This document shows positions 30,350-39,272 of a stretch of DNA of 42,074 nt, piece after piece. The notes below the pieces were generated by a model. The model was not told where the DNA came from, did not search any database, and saw only the letters and a list, made by a program, of their open reading frames with translations. Position numbers and translations under genes: made by a program. How positions within the stretch are numbered: the stretch's first letter is position 1; every line of letters starts with the position of its first letter. The stretch is taken from positions 1 through 42,074 of the forward strand of contig NZ_JALAGT010000049.1 in the NCBI RefSeq assembly GCF_022712295.1, in the 5' to 3' direction. Origin of the DNA: Galactobacter sp. (lineage in GTDB: Bacteria; Actinomycetota; Actinomycetes; Actinomycetales; Micrococcaceae).

Positions 30350-32566
30350 ATGGTCAAACGGTCCGAGGAGACCGGCCCCGGGTATCTGCCGGATGCGGCA
30401 CTGGTCCGCGAGATCGTCTCCGGCGTGCTCAGCGACCCGTTCGCGGCGCTGGGGCCCACCGAGGACGGTAGCGGTGTCGTGGTGCACATCCCAGGCGCCG
30501 AGCGCGTGTGGGCCGTCAACGGCACGGACTCCTCGGAGCTCTCCCAGCACCCGGAAGTGGCCTCCGTCTTCGCCGGGCCGTCGGTGCCCTACTACCGACT
30601 TCGTGTCCAGTTCCCGGCAGGTCACATGGAGGAACGCCACGATCCCTACCGCTTCTCGCCCGTGCTCGGTGAGGTGGACGAATACCTGATCGGCGCGGGT
30701 AAACACCACCGCCTCTGGGAAGCGCTCGGCGCACACCTCATCACCCACGAAGAGGTGCCGGGTGTGCACTTCGCCGTCTGGGCTCCCGCCGCCAGGAGGG
30801 TGTCCGTGGTGGGTGAGTTCAACTCGTGGGACGCCACGGTCCATCCCATGCGGGCCCGCGGTGCCACCGGCGTGTGGGAACTGTTCCTGCCGGGGCTGGA
30901 GGAAGGTACCGCCTACAAGTACGACCTGTTGGATTCCCACGGTCGAGAGCTGCCGCAGAAGGCCGACCCCGTCGGATTCGGCGCCGAGCACCCGCCGGCA
31001 ACGGCCTCGGTGGTCAGACGCATCGACTCGCATGCGTGGCACGACGACGCGTGGATCCGCCGTCGTGCCGCCCGCAATGCTGTGGACGCACCGATCTCGG
31101 TCTACGAGGTGCACCTCGGTTCGTGGCGCAGGGTGGCTGACGCCGAGGCGGAGACCGGCGAGCGCGCCTTGTCCTATTTGGAATTGGCCCGCGAACTGGT
31201 TGACTACGCGGCGGACATGGGTTTCACCCACATCGAGGTGCTGCCGGTCTCCGAGTTCCCCTTCGACGGCTCGTGGGGCTACCAGCCCATCGGCTTGTAC
31301 GCCCCCACCGTGCGTTACGGAACTCCGCAGGAGTTCTCCGCCTTCGTCGAGGCCGCGCACAGGGCGGGACTCGGCGTGCTGCTCGATTGGGTTCCAGGAC
31401 ATTTCCCCACGGACGCACACGGCCTGGGTCTTTTCGACGGCACGGCCCTGTACGAGCACTTGGATCCGCGCCGAGGTTTCCAACCCGACTGGAACACGCT
31501 GATCTTCAATTACGGGCGGCCGGAGGTGAAGAACTACCTCGTGGCCAACGCACAGTACTGGTTGGACACGTATCACGTGGACGGGCTCCGCGTGGATGCC
31601 GTGGCCTCGATGCTCTATCGCGACTACTCGCGTGAGCCCGGGGAATGGATCCCCAACAAGGATGGTGGCCGCGAGAACTACGAGGCCATCGATTTCTTGC
31701 GGGAGACCAACGTCCTCGCGGCACGGGACCACCCTGGCACCGTGCTCGTGGCGGAGGAATCCACCACCTTCCCCGGCGTCACGGCCCCCGCGGAGGAGGG
31801 CGGCCTGGGTTTCGGGTACAAGTGGAACCTCGGGTGGATGAATGACTCCCTGCGCTACTTCGGCATGGACCCCGTCTACCGCAAGCACCATGCCGACGAG
31901 CTCACCTTCGGACTGACCTACATCTTCACCGAACGGTTCATGCTGCCCATCAGCCACGACGAGGTGGTTCACGGCAAGGGCTCCATGTACGCACGGATGC
32001 CCGGAAACCATGCGGACAAGCTGGGCAACCTCAAGGCCTTCTACGGCTACATGTGGGCCTATCCCGGAAAGAAACTCCTGTTCATGGGGCAGGAGTTCGG
32101 GCAGCCCGCCGAATGGGATTTCGCGTCCCAACTGGACTGGGGTGTGGTGGAGGACCCCGGGCACGCCGGCGTGAAGGCGCTGGTGCGCGATCTCAACCTG
32201 CTCTATCGCGACCTGCCCGCGCTGCACCTGCGAGACAGCGATCCTCGTGGTTTCCAGTGGCTCATCGTCGATGCGGTGGATGAGCAGGTCTACGCGTGGT
32301 TGCGCCGCGGAGCACCGGGCGATGCTCACGTGGTGGTGGTGCTCAACCTGACGCCCGTGGAACGCACTGGCTACCGCGTGCCCTTCCCTGTGCCCGGACG
32401 TTGGATCGAGGCGATCAACACCGATTCGGCACATTACGGCGGGGCCGATCGCGGAAACGCCGGCGCCATCGAGACCGAACCCGTGGCAGCGGGGACAGAA
32501 GCCCAATCCGCCGTGCTCAACCTACCGCCGTTGTCGGCAACCTATTTTGTGGAGGATCAGTCATGA
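30350..32566 (+). CDS. glgB: 1,4-alpha-glucan branching enzyme
   Basis: About 738 residues, GH13. Two N-terminal modules precede the barrel: a GlgB N-domain (DPYRFSPVLGEVDEYLIGAG) and a CBM48 (FAVWAPAARRVSVVGEFNSW). The barrel shows the nucleophile Asp in LRVDAVASMLYRDYSREPGE, the acid Glu in VLVAEESTTFPGV and the transition-state Asp in PISHDEVVHGKGSM. GGAG 5 nt before ATG 30350 sets the start. Blocks such as DAPISVYEVHLGSWRR, YQPIGLYAPT and DWVPGHFPTD look like the proteobacterial form; actinobacterial GlgB, as I recall, reads YQVTSYYAPT at the second. Stop overlaps glgC. Confidence 0.97.
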   Translation: MVKRSEETGPGYLPDAALVREIVSGVLSDPFAALGPTEDGSGVVVHIPGAERVWAVNGTDSSELSQHPEVASVFAGPSVPYYRLRVQFPAGHMEERHDPYRFSPVLGEVDEYLIGAGKHHRLWEALGAHLITHEEVPGVHFAVWAPAARRVSVVGEFNSWDATVHPMRARGATGVWELFLPGLEEGTAYKYDLLDSHGRELPQKADPVGFGAEHPPATASVVRRIDSHAWHDDAWIRRRAARNAVDAPISVYEVHLGSWRRVADAEAETGERALSYLELARELVDYAADMGFTHIEVLPVSEFPFDGSWGYQPIGLYAPTVRYGTPQEFSAFVEAAHRAGLGVLLDWVPGHFPTDAHGLGLFDGTALYEHLDPRRGFQPDWNTLIFNYGRPEVKNYLVANAQYWLDTYHVDGLRVDAVASMLYRDYSREPGEWIPNKDGGRENYEAIDFLRETNVLAARDHPGTVLVAEESTTFPGVTAPAEEGGLGFGYKWNLGWMNDSLRYFGMDPVYRKHHADELTFGLTYIFTERFMLPISHDEVVHGKGSMYARMPGNHADKLGNLKAFYGYMWAYPGKKLLFMGQEFGQPAEWDFASQLDWGVVEDPGHAGVKALVRDLNLLYRDLPALHLRDSDPRGFQWLIVDAVDEQVYAWLRRGAPGDAHVVVVLNLTPVERTGYRVPFPVPGRWIEAINTDSAHYGGADRGNAGAIETEPVAAGTEAQSAVLNLPPLSATYFVEDQS

Positions 32567-33870
32567 GTCCATCTCCCCATGTCCCACAGCCGGTACGCTC
32601 CAGCGGCGCCTCACACAGGCTGTCGAATCAGGCCATGGCCTTCGTGCTGGCCGGAGGCCGCGGTTCCAGACTGCAGGAACTCACCGACAGGCGCGCCAAA
32701 CCAGCCGTGCACTTCGGCGGCAAGTCACGCATCATCGACTTCCCTCTGTCCAACGCACTGAACTCAGGTATCCGCCGCATCGCGGTGGCCACCCAATACA
32801 AGGCTCACTCCCTGATCCGTCACCTGCAGCGTGGCTGGAACTTCTTCCGTGAAGAGCGCAACGAGTACCTGGACATCCTGCCCGCCAGCCAGCGCGTTGC
32901 CGAGACCAAGTGGTACATGGGCACGGCGGACGCCGTGACGCAGAACATCGACATCGTGGACGACTACAACGTCAACTACGTCGTGGTGTTGGCGGGAGAC
33001 CACATCTACAAGATGGACTACGAGATCATGCTGCGTCAGCATGTCGATTCGGGCGCAGCCGTCACGGTGGGCTGCCTCACCGTTCCCCGTGAGGAAGCGA
33101 GCGGCTTCGGTGTGATGCATGTCGATGCCACCGGCCGGATCGTGGATTTCCTCGAGAAGCCGGCCGATCCGCCCGGTACACCGGAGGACCCGGACAAGGC
33201 CTTGGCCTCCATGGGTATCTACGTCTTCGACTGGAAACTGCTGCGGCAGGTGCTGCTGGACGACGCCGCTGACCTGACGTCCAAGCACGACTTCGGCCAC
33301 GACATCATCCCGAAGCTGGTCAAGGACGGGAGAGCCTATTCCCACCGCTTCGAGGACTCCTGCGTGATGAACGGACTGGAGACGGAACCCTACTGGCGTG
33401 ACGTGGGCACCGTGGACGCCTTCTGGCGGGCCAATATCGACCTCACCGAGTTCGTTCCTGCCCTGGACCTGTACGACAACTCGTGGCCGATCTGGACGTA
33501 TTCGGAGCTCGTCCCGCCGGCCAAGTTCATCCACGACGATGACGACAGGCGCGGCCAGGCGCTGCAGTCGCTCATCGCCGGTGGCACCATCATCTCCGGT
33601 TCCGAGGTGCGCAACTCGCTGATCTCCACGAACACACGCGTGCGCTCGTACACGACCTTGGATCACACGGTGGTTCTTCCCGGCGTGCACATCGAACGCA
33701 GTGCACGACTGACGAACTGTGTGATCGATTCGCGCGTGCACATTCCCGAGGGCCTGGTGGTGGGTGAGGACCCGGTCGAGGACGCCCGCTGGTTCCGGCG
33801 TACCGACGACGGGATCGTGCTGATCACGCAGCCCATGCTGGACGAGCGCGCCGCCGGCCTGGGGGAGTGA
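32563..33870 (+). CDS. glgC: Glucose-1-phosphate adenylyltransferase, proteobacterial type
   Basis: 435 residues; makes ADP-glucose, the committed step of glycogen synthesis. Motifs: FVLAGGRGSRLQELTDRRAK (nucleotide site), VVVLAGDHIYKMDYEIML, FLEKPADPPGTPEDP and a C-terminal left-handed beta-helix ending VIPEG-like (HIPEGLVVGEDPVEDARWFR). Segments such as TQYKAHSLIRHLQRGWNFF and KWYMGTADAVTQNIDIV follow the E. coli/rhizobial enzyme closely, unlike the shorter GlgC usual in actinobacteria. GGAGG at 32551-32555 precedes ATG 32563, which overlaps the glgB stop. Confidence 0.96.
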   Translation: MSPSPHVPQPVRSSGASHRLSNQAMAFVLAGGRGSRLQELTDRRAKPAVHFGGKSRIIDFPLSNALNSGIRRIAVATQYKAHSLIRHLQRGWNFFREERNEYLDILPASQRVAETKWYMGTADAVTQNIDIVDDYNVNYVVVLAGDHIYKMDYEIMLRQHVDSGAAVTVGCLTVPREEASGFGVMHVDATGRIVDFLEKPADPPGTPEDPDKALASMGIYVFDWKLLRQVLLDDAADLTSKHDFGHDIIPKLVKDGRAYSHRFEDSCVMNGLETEPYWRDVGTVDAFWRANIDLTEFVPALDLYDNSWPIWTYSELVPPAKFIHDDDDRRGQALQSLIAGGTIISGSEVRNSLISTNTRVRSYTTLDHTVVLPGVHIERSARLTNCVIDSRVHIPEGLVVGEDPVEDARWFRRTDDGIVLITQPMLDERAAGLGE

Positions 33871-33872
33871 GC

Positions 33873-35393
33873 GTGGCAGTCAAGAGAAAGCCGGTGGCTC
33901 CCGTGCGGCGGGTCCTGTCCGTCGCTTCGGAGTGCGTGCCCCTGATCAAGACGGGTGGCCTGGCGGATGTTGTCGGCGCGCTGCCCGGGGCGCTGGAGCC
34001 CTTGGGCTGGGAATCGCGTGTGCTGCTCCCGGCCTACCCCGGCCTGCTCGATCGGGTGGGCGCGGCCGGCGAGTTGTCAGTTGTGTGGTCAGATCCCGAC
34101 CTGTTCGGTGGCCCCGCGACGGTGCATCTCGGGACCCTGGACGGGCTGGCCGTCCTGCTCCTGGAGGCCCCGCACCTCTTCGACCGGCCAGGCGGCCCGT
34201 ACAACATGAACGGATACGACCACCCGGACAATCATGTGCGCTTCGCCGCGCTGTCGTGGGTGGGTGCACGGATCGCGATCGAGGGGACATCTGAGGGCTG
34301 GCGCCCCGATCTGGTCCACGCGCACGATTGGCAGGCCGGGCTGGTTCCCTCCTATCTCAGATACGCCGGGAGCAATGTGCCCAGCGTGATGACCATTCAC
34401 AACATTGCCTTCCAGGGCGTGTTCGGGCCGGACCAGCTGGACCATGTCCGCCTGCCGACGTGGGATTTCCATTCGGAGGCCTTGGAATACAACGGACTGG
34501 TGTCCACCCTGAAGGCCGGCATGATGCACGCTTCGCACGTCACCACGGTGAGCCCCAGCTATGCGCGAGAACTGGCTACACCGGAGTTCGGGTTCGGCCT
34601 GGACGGGGTGGCTCGGATGCGCCTGGACCGTGGGGAGATGTCCGGCATCGTGAACGGGATCGACACCGCGGTGTGGGATCCCGCGACCGACCAGCACCTA
34701 CCGACGCCGTTCTCCGCTCAGGACGTCTCCGGCAAGGCCGAGGACCGCGACTCGCTGTGCCGGGAATTCGGCCTGAACTCCCCGAAGGGACCCCTGGCCG
34801 TGGTGGTCACACGTCTGACCCATCAGAAGGGCGTGGACCTCTTGCTCGATGCGCTGCCGGGTTTCCTGGCCCGTGGGGGTGCGGTGGCCGTGTTGGGCTC
34901 CGGCGACCCGAATTACGAGGCCGGGCTGCGGGAGTTGTCGGCGCGTTTCCCGGGCTCCGTCGGCGTGCGGATCGGCTACGACGAGCCCTTGAGCCACCGC
35001 ATGTACGCCGGTGGCGATCTGGTCCTGGTTCCCTCTCGATTCGAGCCGTGCGGGTTGACCCAGCTCTATGGTCAGCGTTACGGAACGCTGCCGGTGGTGG
35101 CGGCCACCGGTGGGCTCAGGGATACGGTCGTGGACGCGGACCCCGAGCACCTGGACGCGGGTACCGCGACCGGCTTCAGCTTCGGTGACGCCGAACGCGG
35201 TGGGACGATCGACGCCGGCGGTCTGGGGTTCGCGCTGGGCCGGGCCGTGGACCTGTACTCGGATCCCGCGGACTGGCAACGGCTGCAACACGGTGCCATG
35301 CGAGCCGACGTCGGGTGGGGACGCTCCGCTGCGACCTACGCCCACTTGTTCGAACGGCTGGCGGCTCAGGCCGGCACGGGGCCGGAGCGTTGA
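33873..35393 (+). CDS. glgA: Glycogen synthase (ADP-glucose, GT5), proteobacterial type
   Basis: About 506 residues. The ADP-glucose-binding KTGGLADVVGALPGALEPLG sits near the N-terminus, followed by VHAHDWQAGLVPSYLRYAG and TIHNIAFQGVFGPDQL. The C-terminal domain has VVTRLTHQKGVDLLLDALPG and the retaining-GT site PSRFEPCGLTQLYGQRYGTL. These blocks are those of bacterial GlgA. GTG 33873 is preferred because GGAG lies 5 nt upstream; GTG 33867 overlaps the glgC stop. It elongates alpha-1,4-glucan from the ADP-glucose made by GlgC. Confidence 0.95.
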   Translation: MAVKRKPVAPVRRVLSVASECVPLIKTGGLADVVGALPGALEPLGWESRVLLPAYPGLLDRVGAAGELSVVWSDPDLFGGPATVHLGTLDGLAVLLLEAPHLFDRPGGPYNMNGYDHPDNHVRFAALSWVGARIAIEGTSEGWRPDLVHAHDWQAGLVPSYLRYAGSNVPSVMTIHNIAFQGVFGPDQLDHVRLPTWDFHSEALEYNGLVSTLKAGMMHASHVTTVSPSYARELATPEFGFGLDGVARMRLDRGEMSGIVNGIDTAVWDPATDQHLPTPFSAQDVSGKAEDRDSLCREFGLNSPKGPLAVVVTRLTHQKGVDLLLDALPGFLARGGAVAVLGSGDPNYEAGLRELSARFPGSVGVRIGYDEPLSHRMYAGGDLVLVPSRFEPCGLTQLYGQRYGTLPVVAATGGLRDTVVDADPEHLDAGTATGFSFGDAERGGTIDAGGLGFALGRAVDLYSDPADWQRLQHGAMRADVGWGRSAATYAHLFERLAAQAGTGPER

Positions 35394-37588
35394 CGCGGCA
35401 GGTACCCCGGGACGATCACCCTACCGGCCGTCGCATCACGCGTGGGCGCCCCTATCCCATGGGCGTCACCGCGGATGCCGAGGGCGTGAACGTGGCCGTC
35501 TGGGCGCCTGAAGCGGAGGCGATCGAGTTCTGCCTGTTCCCCTCCGCAGCAGGGGACCTCTGCGGACCGGAGGAGCGATGCGGCCTGCCGTATCGCGAGG
35601 GCGAGGTCTGGTATGCCCACATCTCGGGTGTGTTCCCTGGTGACCGTTACGGGCTGCGCGCCCACGGTGCGTGGGACCCGGAGACCGGCCTGCTCCACAA
35701 CCCACGGAAGCTGCTCGTGGATCCGTATGCGAGGGCGCTGGACGGGCCGCTCCGATGGGACCCGCTCATGCTCGGCTATGTGGAGGACGAGGAGGATGGA
35801 TCACCCGACGCCTCCACCGGCGCGTCGTCGTACGTCCCGAGCGAGCGCGACAGCGCGGGTGTGGTCCCCAAGGGCATCGTCGCCGCGGTGGCGGCCCCGC
35901 CGTCGGGCACGGAAGGCGACCGTGCTGATCCCGCAGGCAACCGCCCAGGCCACGCGTTGGCGGACCTGGTGGTCTACGAGGCGCACGTGAAGGGCCTGAG
36001 CGCCGCGCACCCCGACGTCCCCGAGGAGCTTCGCGGAACCTACCTGGGCGCCGCGCACCCGGCCATTGTGGATCATCTGAGCGAACTCGGCGTGAACGCC
36101 GTCGAGTTCCTGCCGTTGCAGGCCTTCTTCGACGATCGCCATCTGGTGGAGAAGGGCCTCTGCAACTATTGGGGCTACCAGCCACTGGCCTGGTTCGCAC
36201 CCGAGCCACGCTATGCGAGCGTTCCCGAGCAAGCGGACGCGGAGCTGCGAGAGCTGGTGCATGCCCTGCACGCTGCCGGCATCGAGGTGATCCTCGATGT
36301 GGTCTACAACCACTCGGGCGAGGGCGACGAGTACGGGCCGACGGTGGGTCCGCGCGGCCTGAACAATCGCGGGTACTACCGCCTCGATCAGGACTTCGGC
36401 TACATCAACGACACCGGCACGGGGAACACGCTCGGCGTGCATCGGCCGGCCATGCTGCGGCTGGTGATGGACAGCCTTCGGCACTGGGTTCAACACTTCG
36501 GCGTGGACGGTTTCCGCTTCGATCTGGGGGCCACGCTGGGCCGTGGGCCGTTCGGGTTCGACACGCAGAGCGCCTTCTTCCAAGCGATCGCGCAGGATCC
36601 TGTGTTGGCCGGAACCAAACTGATCGCGGAACCGTGGGACATCGGGCCGGGCGGGTACCGTCTCGGTGAGTTCCCTGAGCCGTTCTCGGAGTGGAACGAC
36701 ACCTTCCGGGACGGCGTGCGCAGACTATGGCGCGGGGAATCGGTGGGCGGCACCAACCTGGGCTCCCTGCTGCTGGGGTCCGCGAATGTCTTCGACACCG
36801 GGGTTCGTTCCGCCACGGCCTCGGTGAACTTCCTGAGCGCGCACGACGGTTTCACGTTGGCCGATGTGGTCTCCTACAACGAACGTCATAACGAGGCCAA
36901 CGGGGAGAACGGCGCCGACGGCCACGGGGAGAACTTCTCAGCCAACCTCGGTGTCGAGGGGCCAACGGACGATCCCGCGGTCCTGGCCGCGCGGACCAGG
37001 CGCGTGCGGGCCATGCTGGCCACGTTGCTTCTCAGCCAAGGCGTCCCCATGCTGCTGGCTGGTGATGAGATGGGTAATTCGCAGGCCGGGAACAACAACG
37101 CCTACGCCCAGGACAACGAGATGGGCTGGGTTGACTGGTCAGGGGTGGGCCGGGACGCGGCGGACCCCGAGCTTCCCGGTCTGGTCGGCAGGCTGATCGA
37201 TGTGCGACGTCGCCTTCCGGTGTTGCGCCAGCGCACCTTCCTGCACGGAGGCGAGCGGGCCGACGGGCTCCGCGACGTTCGGTGGTACAGGCCGGATGGG
37301 GGAAAGCCGACGCCCGCCGATTGGGACCGCGCGGACTTCCACGCGATCGGCGTGGTGCTGCGCGGTGCCGCGGGTGACCCGGACGGCGAGGCCATGGCGG
37401 ACCAGGTCTTGGTCATCCTCAACACGGGATGCGATGTGGACTTCGTGTTGCCGTCATCGGACCATGGCGCCATCGGCACGTGGCGGCTGGAGGTGGACAC
37501 TGCGCGGGCGGAACTCGGCGCGGAGACGCCGATCGACGGATCCTACGCGGTTGCCGAACAGTCCGTGGTGGTGTTCTGTCGGGGCTAG
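35390..37588 (+). CDS. glgX: Glycogen debranching enzyme GlgX
   Basis: About 732 residues, GH13 isoamylase type; hydrolyses the short branches left by GlgP. CBM48 begins RGRPYPMGVTADAEGVNVAV. Barrel motifs: VVYEAHVKGLSAAHPDVPEE, nucleophile Asp in DGFRFDLGATLG, acid Glu in LIAEPWDIGPGGYRLGEFPE, and FLSAHDGFTLADVVSYNERH. A Ser/Ala/Pro-rich insert of ~50 residues lies near residues 140-190. The TTG at 35390 overlaps the glgA stop (TTGA) and is the last start able to include the conserved N-terminal block; its ribosome site is poor. The stop overlaps the stop of the convergent gene. Confidence 0.92.
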   Translation: MTRQVPRDDHPTGRRITRGRPYPMGVTADAEGVNVAVWAPEAEAIEFCLFPSAAGDLCGPEERCGLPYREGEVWYAHISGVFPGDRYGLRAHGAWDPETGLLHNPRKLLVDPYARALDGPLRWDPLMLGYVEDEEDGSPDASTGASSYVPSERDSAGVVPKGIVAAVAAPPSGTEGDRADPAGNRPGHALADLVVYEAHVKGLSAAHPDVPEELRGTYLGAAHPAIVDHLSELGVNAVEFLPLQAFFDDRHLVEKGLCNYWGYQPLAWFAPEPRYASVPEQADAELRELVHALHAAGIEVILDVVYNHSGEGDEYGPTVGPRGLNNRGYYRLDQDFGYINDTGTGNTLGVHRPAMLRLVMDSLRHWVQHFGVDGFRFDLGATLGRGPFGFDTQSAFFQAIAQDPVLAGTKLIAEPWDIGPGGYRLGEFPEPFSEWNDTFRDGVRRLWRGESVGGTNLGSLLLGSANVFDTGVRSATASVNFLSAHDGFTLADVVSYNERHNEANGENGADGHGENFSANLGVEGPTDDPAVLAARTRRVRAMLATLLLSQGVPMLLAGDEMGNSQAGNNNAYAQDNEMGWVDWSGVGRDAADPELPGLVGRLIDVRRRLPVLRQRTFLHGGERADGLRDVRWYRPDGGKPTPADWDRADFHAIGVVLRGAAGDPDGEAMADQVLVILNTGCDVDFVLPSSDHGAIGTWRLEVDTARAELGAETPIDGSYAVAEQSVVVFCRG

Positions 37589-37857
37589 TTCTTGCTGTCG
37601 TCCGGCGAGCCGTTGGGTGCCTTGCCCAAACCGTGGCCCATGAATTCGCGCACGGTCACCCAGCTCACGAACAATCCGAGGACCAGCAGGATCACGCCAA
37701 GGATGGGGTGGCCCAGCGGGAAGCTAGTGACACCCCAGGCCAACAGCACCACTGCGCCGATGGCCTCCAAGAGGTTGGAGAAGCGCGCCACGGGGCGGCC
37801 CGGGACGGACTTACGGGATTTGCCGGTCTTGGTGTCAACGGTCTTGGGTCGGGACAT
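37585..37857 (-). CDS. Small two-helix membrane protein downstream of zur
   Basis: About 90 residues (93 if ATG 37866 is used). A basic N-terminus (MSRPKTVDTKTGKSRKSVPG) precedes two hydrophobic helices, NLLEAIGAVVLLAWGVTSF and PILGVILLVLGLFVSWVTV, then a short polar tail. No family recognised. It begins 41-50 bp after the zur stop on the same strand and is probably cotranscribed with zur. Its TAG stop shares bases with the glgX TAG in the tetramer CTAG. Confidence 0.7.
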   Translation of the reverse strand: MSRPKTVDTKTGKSRKSVPGRPVARFSNLLEAIGAVVLLAWGVTSFPLGHPILGVILLVLGLFVSWVTVREFMGHGLGKAPNGSPDDSKN

Positions 37858-37907
37858 GCTCCCCATTCTCTCACTCGGCTTCCCACGCTTGGGCACGGGG
37901 AGGGAGT

Positions 37908-38315
37908 TCACTTGCCCGCGGCCGTGCAGTTCCCGCAGACACCCGTCAGCTCCACGGTGTGTCCCACGCGTGAGTATCCGAAGCGCGCGGCCACCGACGC
38001 TGCCCACGCCTCCACCTCGGGCGCCTCGATCTCCTCTGTGGCCCCACAGACCCGGCAGACCAGGTGGTGGTGATGGGACTCGTCGGCGCACTTGCGGAAG
38101 GAGGTCTCGCCGTCGTCGCGCCGCAGCGCGTCCACCTCGCCGTCGTCGCTCATCTGCTGCAGCGTGCGGTAGACGGTGGCCAGGGAGACCTTCTCGCCGT
38201 GTTCGGCCAGGCAGGAGTGGATCTCCTGGGCCGTACGGAAGTCGGCATGACGATCCAGTTCTTGAGCCAGCGCGGTGCGTTGGCGTGTGACCCTGCGAGC
38301 CGGCTGCGCATCCAT
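37908..38315 (-). CDS. zur: Fur-family zinc uptake regulator Zur
   Basis: About 135 residues. A winged-helix N-domain (FRTAQEIHSCLAEHGEKVSL, ATVYRTLQQMSDDGEVDALR) is followed by the dimer domain with a His cluster (ESHHHHLVCRVCG) and a second CxxC (GVCGNC), which form the structural zinc site. The overall pattern is that of actinobacterial Zur. With zinc bound it represses uptake genes; the likely target here is the operator at 26034. There is no ribosome site. TAAACT lies 7 nt before the ATG, so the mRNA is probably leaderless. Confidence 0.92.
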   Translation of the reverse strand: MDAQPARRVTRQRTALAQELDRHADFRTAQEIHSCLAEHGEKVSLATVYRTLQQMSDDGEVDALRRDDGETSFRKCADESHHHHLVCRVCGATEEIEAPEVEAWAASVAARFGYSRVGHTVELTGVCGNCTAAGK

Positions 38316-38328
38316 ACCGTCCAGTTTA
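38316..38328 (-). promoter_or_regulatory. Leaderless promoter -10 of zur
   Basis: On the minus strand TAAACT (38328-38323) is followed by 7 nt and the zur ATG at 38315. This is the spacing expected when transcription begins on the start codon. No -35 consensus is evident. Confidence 0.5.
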
Positions 38329-38421
38329 GGGCCGGAATGCTTGCAGCGCCGTGCCGTACGACACCAAGAGGCCGTCGATGGTTCCGGGCTCAGCGGGGGA
38401 CGCCCAGGATTTCTCCACTCG

Positions 38422-38505
38422 TCAGTGCCCTCCGTGCCCGCCGCCTCGGTGTTCTTCGTGCAGCGCCAACACATCTGGTGGGAGCACCACGACGTGGCGC
38501 ATCAT
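38422..38505 (-). CDS. Candidate His-rich small protein upstream of zur
   Basis: A 27-codon frame reading MMRHVVVLPPDVLALHEEHR then GGGHGGH and a stop. GAGG lies 8 nt before the ATG. The frame remains open upstream to a TTG at 38544, adding LLRLHILDHEDHT, with three more His. Third positions over these 40 codons are about 80 percent G/C by hand count, as in real genes here. Eight of 40 residues are His, suggestive of metal binding beside zur. No homologue is known to me; it may be a chance frame. Confidence 0.3.
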   Translation of the reverse strand: MMRHVVVLPPDVLALHEEHRGGGHGGH

Positions 38506-38582
38506 GGTGTGGTCCTCGTGGTCCAGGATGTGCAGGCGCAGCAACGACGGGTCCGGAGGGTGTCACCAGGCCCGGCGATGAC

Positions 38583-38594
38583 TAGGGTGGGGTC
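38583..38594 (+). promoter_or_regulatory. Possible leaderless -10 of the MBL-fold gene
   Basis: TAGGGT (38583-38588) ends 6 nt before ATG 38595. The overlapping GGGTGGGG could instead act as a ribosome site, so the reading is ambiguous. Confidence 0.35.
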
Positions 38595-39272
38595 ATGGAG
38601 CTCACCAAGTACGGCCATTCTTGTCTTCGCGTCACCACCGAGGTGGACGCGCAGGCGGTCACCTTGACCATCGACCCGGGCAACCTCTCCAACTCCTCCG
38701 AAGCGCTGGAGGGTACGGACGCCATCCTGCTCACGCATGGGCATCCCGACCACCTGGACGAGGATCTGGTGGCGGACTTCCTCAAGAACCATCCGGAGGT
38801 GCCGGTCTGTGGCCCTGCCGACGTCATCGCGACCCTCGGCGCCCGCGACGACGCCGCAGCCTTCCAGGACAGCCTGGTCACCCTGCACCCCAACGACGAG
38901 GTGGAGATCCTCGGCGTCCCGGTGCGCACGGTGGGCGGCCAACACGCGCTGATCCACCCGCTGATCCGCACCATCGACAACCTGGGTTACGTCCTCGAAG
39001 GCTCCGTCTACCATCCCGGGGATTCCCTGGTGGTCCCGGCCGGCCCAGCGAACCTCGACGTCCTCCTGGTACCCGCCTGGGCGCCCTGGTCCAAGACCCA
39101 AGAGGTGGTGGACTTCATCGCGGCCGTGCGGGCACGGCGCGCCTACAGCATCCACGACGCACCGTTGTCCGAGGCGGGCCAGGGGATCGTCGGCAAGCAG
39201 CTGACCAACCTGGGCGGGCGCACCGGCACCGTCTACGCGGCGTGGCCGGAAGGCACCACGGTGACGGTGTGA
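38595..39272 (+). CDS. MBL-fold metallo-hydrolase (UlaG-like)
   Basis: 225 residues. The metal-binding HxHxDH motif is LLTHGHPDHLDEDL near residue 48; further ligands are likely in VGGQHALIHP, YHPGDSLVVP and YSIHDAPLSE. The opening MELTKYGHSCLRV is typical of the UlaG-like subgroup in actinobacteria. The substrate is unknown. The stop overlaps the GTG of the sulfurtransferase gene, so the pair is coupled. Confidence 0.88.
   Translation: MELTKYGHSCLRVTTEVDAQAVTLTIDPGNLSNSSEALEGTDAILLTHGHPDHLDEDLVADFLKNHPEVPVCGPADVIATLGARDDAAAFQDSLVTLHPNDEVEILGVPVRTVGGQHALIHPLIRTIDNLGYVLEGSVYHPGDSLVVPAGPANLDVLLVPAWAPWSKTQEVVDFIAAVRARRAYSIHDAPLSEAGQGIVGKQLTNLGGRTGTVYAAWPEGTTVTV

Noticed and set aside
30287..32506. 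739-codon open frame on the minus strand opposite glgB
   Set aside because: Antisense shadow of glgB; no recognisable domain and no ribosome site.
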